DNA of 52,150 nucleotides from an uncultured Legionella sp. (lineage in GTDB: Bacteria; Pseudomonadota; Gammaproteobacteria; Legionellales; Legionellaceae). Positions 42,101 through 50,128 of the stretch are shown piece by piece. The position numbers and the translations under genes were made by a program. Below the pieces are notes generated by a model that searched no databases, had not been told where the DNA came from, and was given only the letters and a program-made list of their open reading frames with translations. Positions within the stretch are counted from its first letter, which is position 1; each line of letters opens with the position of its first letter. The DNA lies in NCBI GenBank assembly GCA_945952115.1, contig CAMFHA010000008.1, positions 1 to 52,150 of the forward strand. Direction: 5' to 3'.

Positions 42101-45100
42101 AAAACAAGTTTTGTTTGGCTGTCTTCTAAAAGATAATAGATACGATCACTTGGATACTCAGGATCAATCGGCAAATAAGCTGCTCCTGATTTCAGAATAC
42201 CTAATATTCCAATGATCATTTCTAAACCTTTATCTAAACACAGTCCAATTATGGTGTCTGATTTAATGCTTGTTTGAGTTTGCAAATATCTTGCCACTTG
42301 ATTAGATTTGACATTTAGCTCTGCATAAGTGAGTTGTTCCTCTTCAAAAATAATAGCTATATTAGCTGGTTCTTTTGAAACTTGTGCTTCGAATAATTGA
42401 TAAACCGTTTTGTCTTTTGGGTATTCTTTATCTGTTTGATTCCAGTCTATGACGAGTTGTTGATATTCATCTTTACTCAACAAACAATAGTCTTTAATTT
42501 GTTTTTCTTGGTTATTAACCATTTGGTCTAGAACGATTAAATAATGATTAACCATTCTTTCTATCGTTGATTTCATAAAAAGTGATGTTGCGAAGTTAAA
42601 TAATCCTTGAATTTCATCTTTAGAATCATCCATAAAACAACTGAAATCAAACTTAGCAACAGAATGGTTATTTAACTTAAAATCTTTAAATAGCTTCTTT
42701 TCAATATTATCCCCAAAAGATTGGACACTAAATACCACCTGAAAAATTGGATGTCTTGATGTGTCTTTTTCTATCTTTAGCTCTTCAACCAATTTTTCAA
42801 AGGGTAAGTCTTGATGCTTTTGAGCAGCTATTAAGTTATGCTGAACTTGAGATATAAACTCTAGAACATTGCATTCCTGATCAATATTCTCTCGTAGAGC
42901 TAGGCTATTGACAAAAAACCCTATTAAATCTTGGATCTCTGAATAATGTCGATTAGCGATGGGAGTTCCTAATACAATGTCATTTTGTCCACTATATTTA
43001 TTGAGCAAAATATAAAAACCGGATAGCAAAACTGCATACACTGAACAACCCTGTTCTCTTGACAAAGCCCTTAGTTGAGTTGATAAACACTGATTAATAC
43101 TAAATAAAACATCATCACCCAAATAAGATATTTGCCTAGGTCTTAATTTGTCGGTGGATAATGCAAGAGGCTCATAACCTTGCAATTTTTTCAACCAATA
43201 GCTTAATTGTTTTTCTAGCACTTTCCCTTGTAAATATTCTCTTTGCCATACGCTAAAGTCTTTATAATGAATCGGTAGTGCTGGTAAATCTTTACCATAA
43301 TAAAGGGCATTAATTTCTCTAAAGAAAACATCCAAAGACCAACCATCAAAGGCTATATGATGGACATTGACTAAAAGATAATTTGCATTTTTTTTATCAT
43401 AAAAACTGATCCGTATTGGAAATTCTTTTTGTAAATTAAAAGGTGTCTGTATTTCCTTTTCTAGTTGCTTATCAATGTTTGTTTCTATATGGCTATATTC
43501 ATTAATATGAATTGCGTGATTAATAGCAATTTGATAGTATTTTGTCTCTTCTTGCTTAAAGACCGTCCTTAAAACTTCGTGCCTCTGAATAACTTGTTGG
43601 ATTGCATTCTTTAATTTATCTTTATTTATTCCTTCTTGCAACTCAAGCAATATAGGAAAATGGTAAGCATTAGTTCCTTGTTCATATTGTTCTATAAACC
43701 AAAGACGTTCCTGTGCGAAAGATAGTGGATATTGCTCTAAACATTTTGGCCTAATTACTATATCTACAGCGTCATTTGAACTTAAATGATCTACCAAGTT
43801 TAATATAGTTTTATATTTAAAAATATCAGCTATAGCTAAATTATAATCTAGCAATTTTCTTATTTGATGCGATAGTTTTATTGCTAAAATAGAGTCCCCA
43901 CCTATTCTAAAGAAATCGTCTGTAATACCTACCTTGTTAACATTTAAAATTTCTTTCCAAATATGGCATAATCTTATTTGTAAATCTGTTCTAGGTGCTA
44001 CAAAACTATCTTTATTCGCGAAATCAGGCTCAGGTAATGCATTTCTATCTAATTTACCATTTGAAGTTAAAGGAAACTTTTCCAATCTAATATAATGATT
44101 AGGCAGCATATACGCTGGTAGATATCTTGATAAGTAAGATTTATATTGCTCACAATCTCCGCTTTTAGTATTCCGGTTTGTAATCAAATACGCAATCAAT
44201 TGATTATTTTTGATAATTACTAATGATTTCTCTATATCTTCTATCATTTTAAGCCTAGAAGATATCTCTTCCAATTCAACTCTGTAACCATTTAATTTAA
44301 CTTGCTGGTCCTCTCTGCCCTCAAATGTCATATAACCAAAATTATTCCATTTACCGAGATCACCTGTTTTGTATAATCTACCTAGTAGCTTATGTTGAAT
44401 AAAACTTGTATTACTTTTCTCTTCATCATTCCAGTAGCCTAATGCAACCCCCTCTCCACCAATATAAATTTCGCCAATGACATCAATAGGGCAATGTTCT
44501 CTAACACTATTAAGAACATACATCTTTTGGTTTGGCATTGCATACCCATAAGGGATGGAGGTCCAATCTGGTTTAATTTTATCAATTTCATACCATATTG
44601 ACCAAATAGAACCTTCAGTTGCACCACCCAAACTCATCACAGTAGTGCGTGGATTGTGCATCTTGATTTGCTCGGGTAATGTTACCGGAATCCAATCGCC
44701 ACTCATTAGCACCACTTTGAGTGTATCTAATATCTTATCAGTGTCATTAACATAATCAATTAATAGCTGCATGACTTGGGGTACGCTATTCCATATTGTT
44801 ATTTGATGTTGAGTAATTAAATCATACCAATGCTTAGGCTCTTTTATTCTTTCCTGGTCTGGAAAAACGATTGTTCCTCCAGCTGAAAGCACTCCGAAAA
44901 TATCATAAACTGATAAATCAAAGCTCAACTCTGATAATGCTAAGACTTTATCAAAGGCGCCAATGTTAAAGCGTTTATTAATCGCTTCAATAGTATTCAC
45001 AGCACCCTTGTGCGAAATCGTCACGCCTTTGGGTTTGTTTGTAGTTCCAGATGTGAAAATAACATAAGCAACATCATCTATGTCTACCTTAGCTAAGCTA

Positions 45101-48100
45101 CTCATCATATCTCTTTTTTCAGAGGAATGAACAATCAAATCCTCTATGAGACTGATCTGGTAATTTTCAGCAAAAGCTGTATTCTGTATAACTTCCCATT
45201 GATGTCTTGATACAAGTAATTGTTTTACTAACCCTTCTTGTAAAATATCATCTATCCTTCCAATCGGCCAATCGATATGAAGGGGTAAATACCCCGCGCC
45301 TGATTTCATGACTCCAAGCGTTGCCACCACTTGTAACGCACCTTTTTCAGATAACACACCTACTAATTCACCTTTATTAACACCTTTTAAATGGAAATGA
45401 TATGCTATGTTATTACTTGCATTCAAAATTTCTTGATAATTCCATTCACCACTTGCATCAATAACAGCTATACGTTTAGGATCTTCCAAGCAAATATTGA
45501 CTAATGTTTTTTTAGAATTACTTTGTTCTTGATGATTAGCATTTTTAATAATTTTCTTATCTTCGATAGATATTTGTGGATACTCAATTGTTCGACTCCA
45601 TTCAGAATCAATAATTTTATCAATGAGCTTAATATAACTTGAAAACATATGGGCAACAAAATTTTCATCTAACAAACTATCAAGGTAATACCAATCAATA
45701 TGAAGGTCTCCTCTAATTTCTCTAATAATATTATCTAATAAGCATTGAGAAGTCTGTGCTGCTTCATAAACAGGCTGCAAATAGTTTTTATCAATAATTT
45801 CTGAGCCATATATATCGTGACCAATAGCACTGGTAAATACGTAAGGTGCTACAGGATAGTCAAAAGTGTATCCATGAAGCTTTCTTAACTCACTAGCAAT
45901 TGTCATTCCTGAAAAAATTCTATGTTCAAGATCATTCCACAAATCGTTTTGAATTTTTTGAAAATAATCTTTTATTGACATATCATTTAATGGTCGGATA
46001 AAACCAAATAATTCCAACGTTGTGAAATCACCTACTAGCGCATTAACCTCTGGGTGAACTTCTGTACGGTTAAATAATGTAATATTCAATAAAATATCTT
46101 TTTGTCTACCAAATCTCGATAGAACCATACCATAAAGAGTCAGTACTATAGAAGTTGGACTTAGCTTATGGGCAATGGATTTCTTTTTTAGTTGTTCCCA
46201 TCGATCACAGCTGATAACCTGATGGAATTTTGAAAAATGCATATCATGAACAACTGTAACATCTTTAAGTAGTGGCAATTGGGGCGCCAGAGGGAGCTTA
46301 GGTAATTTGGCAAGCCAATATTGTTGAGCATCATGATATATTTTAGTGTTTTTTCTTGCCTTCTCATAAATTACATAATCGCGAAAACTTAAGCTTAATT
46401 TTGCTAATTTTTCCCCTCGATAAAGTTTTATTAAATCTGAAAAAATAATTTTAAGACTATAAACATCTGTTATCAAAGCATCAAAACTAAAATGAATGTA
46501 CGTTTTACTTTTATTATTCGAAACCCTGATATCAAACAAAGGATAATTCTCTGGATTAAATATCTGATGAGACATTTCTTGACGAGCATTTTCATAATCA
46601 CACTGCCTAATTTGATATCTATCAATTGACTTTAAGCAAGTTTGCATACCATTTTTAAATTCTGTTCTTAAGGCATCATGACGCATTAAAAGTTTATTCC
46701 AAGCTTGCTCAAAACGTTTAAGATCCAATTTCTTAAATAAAAATTCCAAATAAATGTGTGTAGAGATACCACCCAATGTTAGAGATTTTTCTCTTCCAAC
46801 CAAGTAAGCATGTTGCACTTCAGTTAACTCAAAAGGTTGATATCTATTGACATTATCAATGCTTAACTGGTTTACCACACTTGGATTAGGGATGCATAGC
46901 GAAATATTATTTTTTATAACAGAAGCTAACTGCCTTATTTCTAAGTTCTCGAGCAGATCAATAACTTTTAGATGAACACCATATTTTTTCTCAATAGATA
47001 AGACCAATGAAGCAAATAGCAATGAATGTCCACCAAGGTTTAAAAAATTGCTACTACAATCTAAATGAACATTGGCAATTGGCAGCAGATCATACCAAAG
47101 TGAGGCAATAAATTCTTCTATAGGATCCGTAAAAAGTAACAAAGATTTAGAACGCATTTCATTTAAAACTGGTTTATTAAAACTTGATAACGCATTACGA
47201 TCTAGTTTTCCGTTAATTGTTAAAGGAAATATATCTATTTTAATAAATTGATTTGGAATCATGTAATCTGGAAGTTTATCAGCCAAGTAATTTTTTAGTG
47301 AAACATTAGAAATCTCTTCTGAGGCTGTGTAATACGTCACCAGGTAGTTATCTTCTGCCCTTTCATCTAACAAGACAACTACTTCACTAATCACTGGATG
47401 CTGTAATAAAGTTGATTCTATCTCACCAAGTTCTACCCGATAGCCACGTATTTTAACCTGAAAATCATTTCGCCCAATATATTCTAAATTACCATCAGGA
47501 AGCCATTTAACCAAATCACCTGTTTTGTAGAGCTTTTTATAGCCTTTTATTTTATCGACTTCTGTAGCAAAAGGATTTGGAATAAAGCGTTCTGTCGTTA
47601 ATTTTGGATTGTTAAGGTATCCTCGAGCTAAACCCACCCCGCCAATATATAACTCCCCAACTACACCTATTGAAACAGGCTCATGCTGTTCATCTAACAC
47701 ATAAACCTGAGTGTTAGATATAGGTTTTCCAATATTCACTTCTTCAGGGCTAATTACCCTCGTATGTGTGCTACAAACGGTTGCTTCGGTTAAACCATAT
47801 TGGTTATAAAGTATTGAGCTGCTTGGAATAGCCTTTAGTCCATTTAAATTACTACCACCTGTAAAAATAACTTTCTGTGTTAATTTTTCAGGATAGCTTG
47901 ATAATATTTGTTTCAGTATGGGACCAGGAATATAGGAAAGGTTTACAGCCTCTTCTTTTACCAATTGAAGAAATGATTCAATATCTTTTTGCTGATTAGA
48001 ATTTATTATCAATATCTTTGCGCCTTTAGTCAGGCTAGGAAATATCTCACAAACAGAGGCATCAAAAACAAAATTGGCATATTGAGTTGAAACACTTAAT

Positions 48101-49179
48101 TCATCAATTTCAAATAAATAAATAATTTCCTTAACTAAATTTACTAAGCCTCCATGTTCAATCATCACTCCTTTAGGATTGCCTGTGGTTCCAGAGGTAT
48201 AAATGACATAGGCTAAGTCGGTATAATTTATACATTGTGGCAAGTTCGTCGCTTGCTCTTCTTGGTAATCTCGCTCATCCATAATGACTAGTTGGTAGAT
48301 ATCATTGCTTTTTCTATCTATATTTTTATTTGAATGATTTATAATACCTGTCAGTTTATCTTTCAAATGTGTTTGTGTTAACACAATCTGACTGTGAATA
48401 TCATCAAGGATGTACTGTATTCTTTCTTTAGGGTAGCTCGGATCTATCGGAACATAGGCTGCGCCAGCTTTAAGGGTTCCTAGTATTGCAATAATTATCT
48501 CTAAGCTTCTATCTAAACACAGAGCAATTAAGGTATCCGCTTTAAGATCTTCATTGTTTCTGCTTTTGTATAACTTTCTAATGTGTCTAGCAAGTTGATT
48601 GGCTAGTGTATTCAGTTCTTTATAGGTGAGTTGCTTTTCTTCAAAAACGATTGCAGTTTTATCTGGTGTTTTTTCAACTTGCTCTTCAAACAACTGAGAA
48701 ATTGTTTTATCTTTTAAATAATTTTTATCAGTTTTATTCCAATCATAGACAATATTTTGATAATCATCTCTACTTAAAATATCTTTTTTAGACTCTTGAG
48801 CCAGTGAAAATTTTATAATTTCCAAATTAGAGACATTAGCTTTTGATAAAGTGATCAGAGCATCAGTTAATATTTCTACTTCATTGACCACATCACTCGC
48901 CATTTCAAGCCTGTAAGCATCTGTTGTAGATTTCAGATTCAAAACACATATTTTTTGTTCAATGACAACTCGTAACACTACTCGCGGGAGGATATCAGGA
49001 AATTGATCAACGGCTCTTAAAGCTACATTTTGATCAACAAAGATAATAAAACTATAGGCATAAGCCTCATCTACAATCTCTTCAACATGTTTTAATCGGT
49101 GGCCAAGCTCAATCACTTCAGATTCTAAAGCTTGGTATAAATTACTTTCTCCAACAAACAATATATTAAGTACTTCCAT
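36145..49179 (-). CDS. NRPS 1: four modules, starter A-T, Cy and E domains
   Basis: 4344 residues. Domains by motif (approximate residues): unrecognised N-terminal region 1-125, then a C-A-type linker; A1 157-665; T Ser719 (GGHSL); Cy 780-1195 with Asp900 and Asp905 of DxxxxD, plus GDFT and QTSQ motifs; A2 1210-1715; T Ser1763; C 1812-2235 (HHIAFDG 1940); A3 2255-2748; T Ser2793; E 2842-3250 (HHLIVDSVSW 2974, then TVGWFTTMYPV); C of the type that follows E domains 3275-3700 (SLQQGFIYHAL, HHSVLDG 3416); A4 3734-4245; T Ser4292. Codes by eye: A1 DACYFGQVCK (not assigned), A2 DLYNLSLIWK (cysteine), A3 DAWLLGAVCK (not assigned), A4 DLKNFGTDLK (not assigned). The A-T-Cy-A(Cys) opening is arranged as in bacitracin synthetase and would make an aminoacyl-thiazoline. 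No oxidase domain is inserted. The start has AGGA upstream, 28 bp after the N-oxygenase gene. The C-terminus ENVNNEIWEI is a candidate docking peptide for NRPS 2. Confidence 0.96.
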   Translation of the reverse strand: MEVLNILFVGESNLYQALESEVIELGHRLKHVEEIVDEAYAYSFIIFVDQNVALRAVDQFPDILPRVVLRVVIEQKICVLNLKSTTDAYRLEMASDVVNEVEILTDALITLSKANVSNLEIIKFSLAQESKKDILSRDDYQNIVYDWNKTDKNYLKDKTISQLFEEQVEKTPDKTAIVFEEKQLTYKELNTLANQLARHIRKLYKSRNNEDLKADTLIALCLDRSLEIIIAILGTLKAGAAYVPIDPSYPKERIQYILDDIHSQIVLTQTHLKDKLTGIINHSNKNIDRKSNDIYQLVIMDERDYQEEQATNLPQCINYTDLAYVIYTSGTTGNPKGVMIEHGGLVNLVKEIIYLFEIDELSVSTQYANFVFDASVCEIFPSLTKGAKILIINSNQQKDIESFLQLVKEEAVNLSYIPGPILKQILSSYPEKLTQKVIFTGGSNLNGLKAIPSSSILYNQYGLTEATVCSTHTRVISPEEVNIGKPISNTQVYVLDEQHEPVSIGVVGELYIGGVGLARGYLNNPKLTTERFIPNPFATEVDKIKGYKKLYKTGDLVKWLPDGNLEYIGRNDFQVKIRGYRVELGEIESTLLQHPVISEVVVLLDERAEDNYLVTYYTASEEISNVSLKNYLADKLPDYMIPNQFIKIDIFPLTINGKLDRNALSSFNKPVLNEMRSKSLLLFTDPIEEFIASLWYDLLPIANVHLDCSSNFLNLGGHSLLFASLVLSIEKKYGVHLKVIDLLENLEIRQLASVIKNNISLCIPNPSVVNQLSIDNVNRYQPFELTEVQHAYLVGREKSLTLGGISTHIYLEFLFKKLDLKRFEQAWNKLLMRHDALRTEFKNGMQTCLKSIDRYQIRQCDYENARQEMSHQIFNPENYPLFDIRVSNNKSKTYIHFSFDALITDVYSLKIIFSDLIKLYRGEKLAKLSLSFRDYVIYEKARKNTKIYHDAQQYWLAKLPKLPLAPQLPLLKDVTVVHDMHFSKFHQVISCDRWEQLKKKSIAHKLSPTSIVLTLYGMVLSRFGRQKDILLNITLFNRTEVHPEVNALVGDFTTLELFGFIRPLNDMSIKDYFQKIQNDLWNDLEHRIFSGMTIASELRKLHGYTFDYPVAPYVFTSAIGHDIYGSEIIDKNYLQPVYEAAQTSQCLLDNIIREIRGDLHIDWYYLDSLLDENFVAHMFSSYIKLIDKIIDSEWSRTIEYPQISIEDKKIIKNANHQEQSNSKKTLVNICLEDPKRIAVIDASGEWNYQEILNASNNIAYHFHLKGVNKGELVGVLSEKGALQVVATLGVMKSGAGYLPLHIDWPIGRIDDILQEGLVKQLLVSRHQWEVIQNTAFAENYQISLIEDLIVHSSEKRDMMSSLAKVDIDDVAYVIFTSGTTNKPKGVTISHKGAVNTIEAINKRFNIGAFDKVLALSELSFDLSVYDIFGVLSAGGTIVFPDQERIKEPKHWYDLITQHQITIWNSVPQVMQLLIDYVNDTDKILDTLKVVLMSGDWIPVTLPEQIKMHNPRTTVMSLGGATEGSIWSIWYEIDKIKPDWTSIPYGYAMPNQKMYVLNSVREHCPIDVIGEIYIGGEGVALGYWNDEEKSNTSFIQHKLLGRLYKTGDLGKWNNFGYMTFEGREDQQVKLNGYRVELEEISSRLKMIEDIEKSLVIIKNNQLIAYLITNRNTKSGDCEQYKSYLSRYLPAYMLPNHYIRLEKFPLTSNGKLDRNALPEPDFANKDSFVAPRTDLQIRLCHIWKEILNVNKVGITDDFFRIGGDSILAIKLSHQIRKLLDYNLAIADIFKYKTILNLVDHLSSNDAVDIVIRPKCLEQYPLSFAQERLWFIEQYEQGTNAYHFPILLELQEGINKDKLKNAIQQVIQRHEVLRTVFKQEETKYYQIAINHAIHINEYSHIETNIDKQLEKEIQTPFNLQKEFPIRISFYDKKNANYLLVNVHHIAFDGWSLDVFFREINALYYGKDLPALPIHYKDFSVWQREYLQGKVLEKQLSYWLKKLQGYEPLALSTDKLRPRQISYLGDDVLFSINQCLSTQLRALSREQGCSVYAVLLSGFYILLNKYSGQNDIVLGTPIANRHYSEIQDLIGFFVNSLALRENIDQECNVLEFISQVQHNLIAAQKHQDLPFEKLVEELKIEKDTSRHPIFQVVFSVQSFGDNIEKKLFKDFKLNNHSVAKFDFSCFMDDSKDEIQGLFNFATSLFMKSTIERMVNHYLIVLDQMVNNQEKQIKDYCLLSKDEYQQLVIDWNQTDKEYPKDKTVYQLFEAQVSKEPANIAIIFEEEQLTYAELNVKSNQVARYLQTQTSIKSDTIIGLCLDKGLEMIIGILGILKSGAAYLPIDPEYPSDRIYYLLEDSQTKLVLTQSHLKERLEEITDINLVVLDSNCYENQEAKNLEVQNKTTDLAYVIYTSGSTGKPKGVCVSHESLNNLIFSQKEKLNINNETQVLQFASIIFDASVWEIFSSLAFGAKLNIVSNKTRLSMECLNKYISTQKINLALLPPTILNILPTQNLECLKYLLTGGDNCNDEILAKWNRGRVFINAYGPTESAVCATMHEYKDGDISANIGKALNNIKCYVLDSNKKLVPIGVIGELYISGASLAREYLNKPKLTAEQFIVNSFATEEDILKGYTRLYKTGDLVRWLPEGNLEYVGREDFQVKIRGYRIELGEIENALISIEHIKQAVVLVKEEKDNKRLIAYFVSDLEINQEHILNELSAQLPNYMVPIALKRVDSFPLTANGKLNIKALPEPDYLNKDRYIAPTTDLQLRLCQLWQEILNLDKVGIGDDFFRIGGDSILSIQLSSRLRKHDLNCSVRDIFEYRTIQKLSMFIVSGINKTECLSEQGILKGEFDLLPIQKWFFYKVKNKEFKNFNHWNQSFIVKVPKLEIGKLQDIIQKLTEQHDILRAVYTENHQEYLGIIDIPQLKYLNIENLTEETISDRLTDWQSHFNVKKGPLWNVAYIEGYKDQSARLFFALHHLIVDSVSWRILIEDFKSLYHQEKLKNKLSSYRQWVNELLLYPEKNAQEKNYWGNVLKTMPQYNIIEKGVKFTTIKINKEKTRSLLKEANKAYHTEVDDLLLTAIALALQSWNKESTQVITLERHGRENIYETIDHSKTVGWFTTMYPVRLALQENLEASIQHIKESLRAIPNKGIGFGVIFPNELMNLPPISFNYLGQFDTQDAYWHIVSENSGIAMHTENIDTNIININGWVLEGELRFSIVTKLGEKNTMALANNFQHNLEEIILHCKDIIDRQVCKYTPSDFSTINISQALLNRISSEKDNQIEDIYLANSLQQGFIYHALSQPEDDAYRVQTVFDYMQELNIEDYVKSWELTIKKYPILRTAFNWEEEVIQIIYLGAKLNCQILDINDFSKTEKEKYIIDLQAEDRNIPFDLTKPCLLRLYIIKQAKNYYTIIKSAHHSVLDGWSEPLLLSTIHQNYYDLQKKNIINVVVDNAYLETQRHYAKNRSFIEKYWQAKISTIQQANDLSPLLSQKKDLDDVKYLDSTYDVIMEITGELYLKIKELIKSEGLTLNTLVQFAWHKLIQIYTQDSQTIVGTIISGRDLPILGIEESVGLHINTLPLIINWDNQNTVLQQIKIVHQEITDINAHSFANLTSLQQNGKRLFHSLFIFENYPLPKISKAVDKNILISKFRYTIEKLNYPLSILAYEQENKLVLQMKSDRKILSEEKANYNLGKIKLLLSELLHNLNNRHNNISSLTHSEYEKIVVQWNQTDKDYPKDKTIHQLFEEQASKTPSNVAVVFEGQHLTYAELNAKANQFARFLQSQKCIKQDASIALCLDRGLELIIAILGVLKAGSVFVPIDTSYPNERISYMLEDTNSYLLVTQPNLMPRLEKLDYADISLITFDSESYTNQQIENLPLTGVQTAYMYVLYTSGTTGKPKGSLLLHTGFVNLISNFTNEFDFNDKERCLIVSSFSFDLTYKNVFSTLCTGGELHITSSEVYDACYINEYIKSHYITSINCTPSGFYPLIEQDELNQKQMSSLKWIFLGGEPIAEEKIIKFYNRYDSVQVVNTYGPTECTDLITYHRICRNDLMSGLCIPLGKPIPNTRAYVLNPFGYPVPIGVAGELHIGGAGVSNGYLNRPEINKAKFIKNTFASRSDNEKGYTRLYKTGDFVRWLSNGYLEYIGRNDFQVKIRGLRIELGEIEQALSSYPEIKQACVLVRERETFNDEDKYLVGYYISSTELSFELLSIYLSKSLPNYMIPNYFVRMDSFPLTVNGKLDRRALPSPVFINETAFVAPTTDLEIKLCQIWKEVLNLEKVGVTDNFFRIGGNSILAIKLAHQIKKSLSYHIAIADILKYSSIHMMSNILRKSKRLENVNNEIWEI
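41168..42591. repeat. 1,424-bp direct repeat, copy in NRPS 1
   Basis: This is the partner of 33360-34783. It encodes about residues 2197-2671 of NRPS 1, that is, the end of the preceding C domain, the linker and nearly all of adenylation domain A3. The two adenylation domains therefore have the same specificity pocket and should load the same amino acid at positions 3 and 5. Outside the block the flanking C and T domains are similar but clearly diverged. Confidence 0.9.
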
Positions 49180-49207
49180 TCAATTTTTTCCTATAAATCA
49201 CATTAAG

Positions 49208-50128
49208 CTAAATCCAATTTTTTTCTTTTAAATATGGCGACACTATACTATCAACCATACCTGAACTTTCTAATAAAAACAGTATTTGTTTAAGCATGGG
49301 ATGTTGCTTGCTTGGTTTGAAATTTTTATATGTATCATCAAGCACCTCTTTCGCAGTATTGGCAGATAATCCGATAGCTATTAATATTTTCAAATCAAAC
49401 TCCATTCGAACTCCTAAGCGTAAATAGCGCTCTAGGAAGTTTGGTAAAATTTTAGCAATTGCTTGTTTATACTCTAGATCAAGGATTTGCCAAATATAAG
49501 CCAATAATTTAGAAAATATACCAGAATGTCTTGATTCATCTGATAGGTGATCTTTAATCATTTTCTGAAAAAATGGATGTGTGTCTTCTTTATCTACCAT
49601 GCTTATGATATCTTTAGTTAAAGTATTCTCGGCTAAACAAATAGCAATTAAATTAAAGATATCATGATATCTAATTGGCAATTTTTCATGCACCCACTTT
49701 ATAGCACACTCAATTTCAATCATTCTGGGAAATGCTAAAGGTTGAATTTTTGTATATTCTTGAATTTGAAGCATAGCATCAAAGGCTACATATGCGTGAT
49801 AAGCTTCATCAATCATAACCGTATATAATGCTAACTTTGTTTCACTATCGAATGAAATGGGCAAAGTATCTGCTATCACTGTTAAAATTGCTTGATTAAC
49901 CATTTTGGTTTCAATCATGACGATATCATGACTATATTTATATAACGACTGAATTAATAAATAATTCAATGCATCCTTACCCAGTTCAACAACTTTTGGA
50001 TGAATACTTAAGGGTTGGTGTGACAAAGGAAAAAAATGTCCATTTATTTTGTTATCAAATGTAATCCTTGGTCTGCTCCTTACTGTTGCACGCTTTTCCC
50101 ATCGATTTTGTATGTTATTATTCATCAT
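49208..50128 (-). CDS. AurF-like di-iron N-oxygenase
   Basis: This protein matches the AurF/CmlI family, non-haem di-iron enzymes that oxidise amines to hydroxylamine, nitroso or nitro groups. In the 316-residue reading from 50158 the ligand set appears complete: Glu83, Glu118-x-x-His121 (DEAYH), Glu177 (AENTLT), and His204, Glu208, His211 with the AurF spacing (HLSDESRH). I place the start at the ATG at 50128 (306 residues) because GGGAGGG lies about nine bases upstream; the ATG at 50158 has no ribosome-binding site. It is the first gene of the NRPS operon. It may oxidise a precursor amine or the peptide's amino terminus; the substrate is unknown. The remaining 150 C-terminal residues are helical with no extra domain. 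Confidence 0.85.
   Translation of the reverse strand: MMNNNIQNRWEKRATVRSRPRITFDNKINGHFFPLSHQPLSIHPKVVELGKDALNYLLIQSLYKYSHDIVMIETKMVNQAILTVIADTLPISFDSETKLALYTVMIDEAYHAYVAFDAMLQIQEYTKIQPLAFPRMIEIECAIKWVHEKLPIRYHDIFNLIAICLAENTLTKDIISMVDKEDTHPFFQKMIKDHLSDESRHSGIFSKLLAYIWQILDLEYKQAIAKILPNFLERYLRLGVRMEFDLKILIAIGLSANTAKEVLDDTYKNFKPSKQHPMLKQILFLLESSGMVDSIVSPYLKEKNWI

Noticed and set aside
48800..49179. Formyltransferase-like initiation domain at the N-terminus of NRPS 1
   Set aside because: A Rossmann-like start (ILFVGES) is present, but the region is too short and no catalytic Asn-His-Asp pattern is visible.
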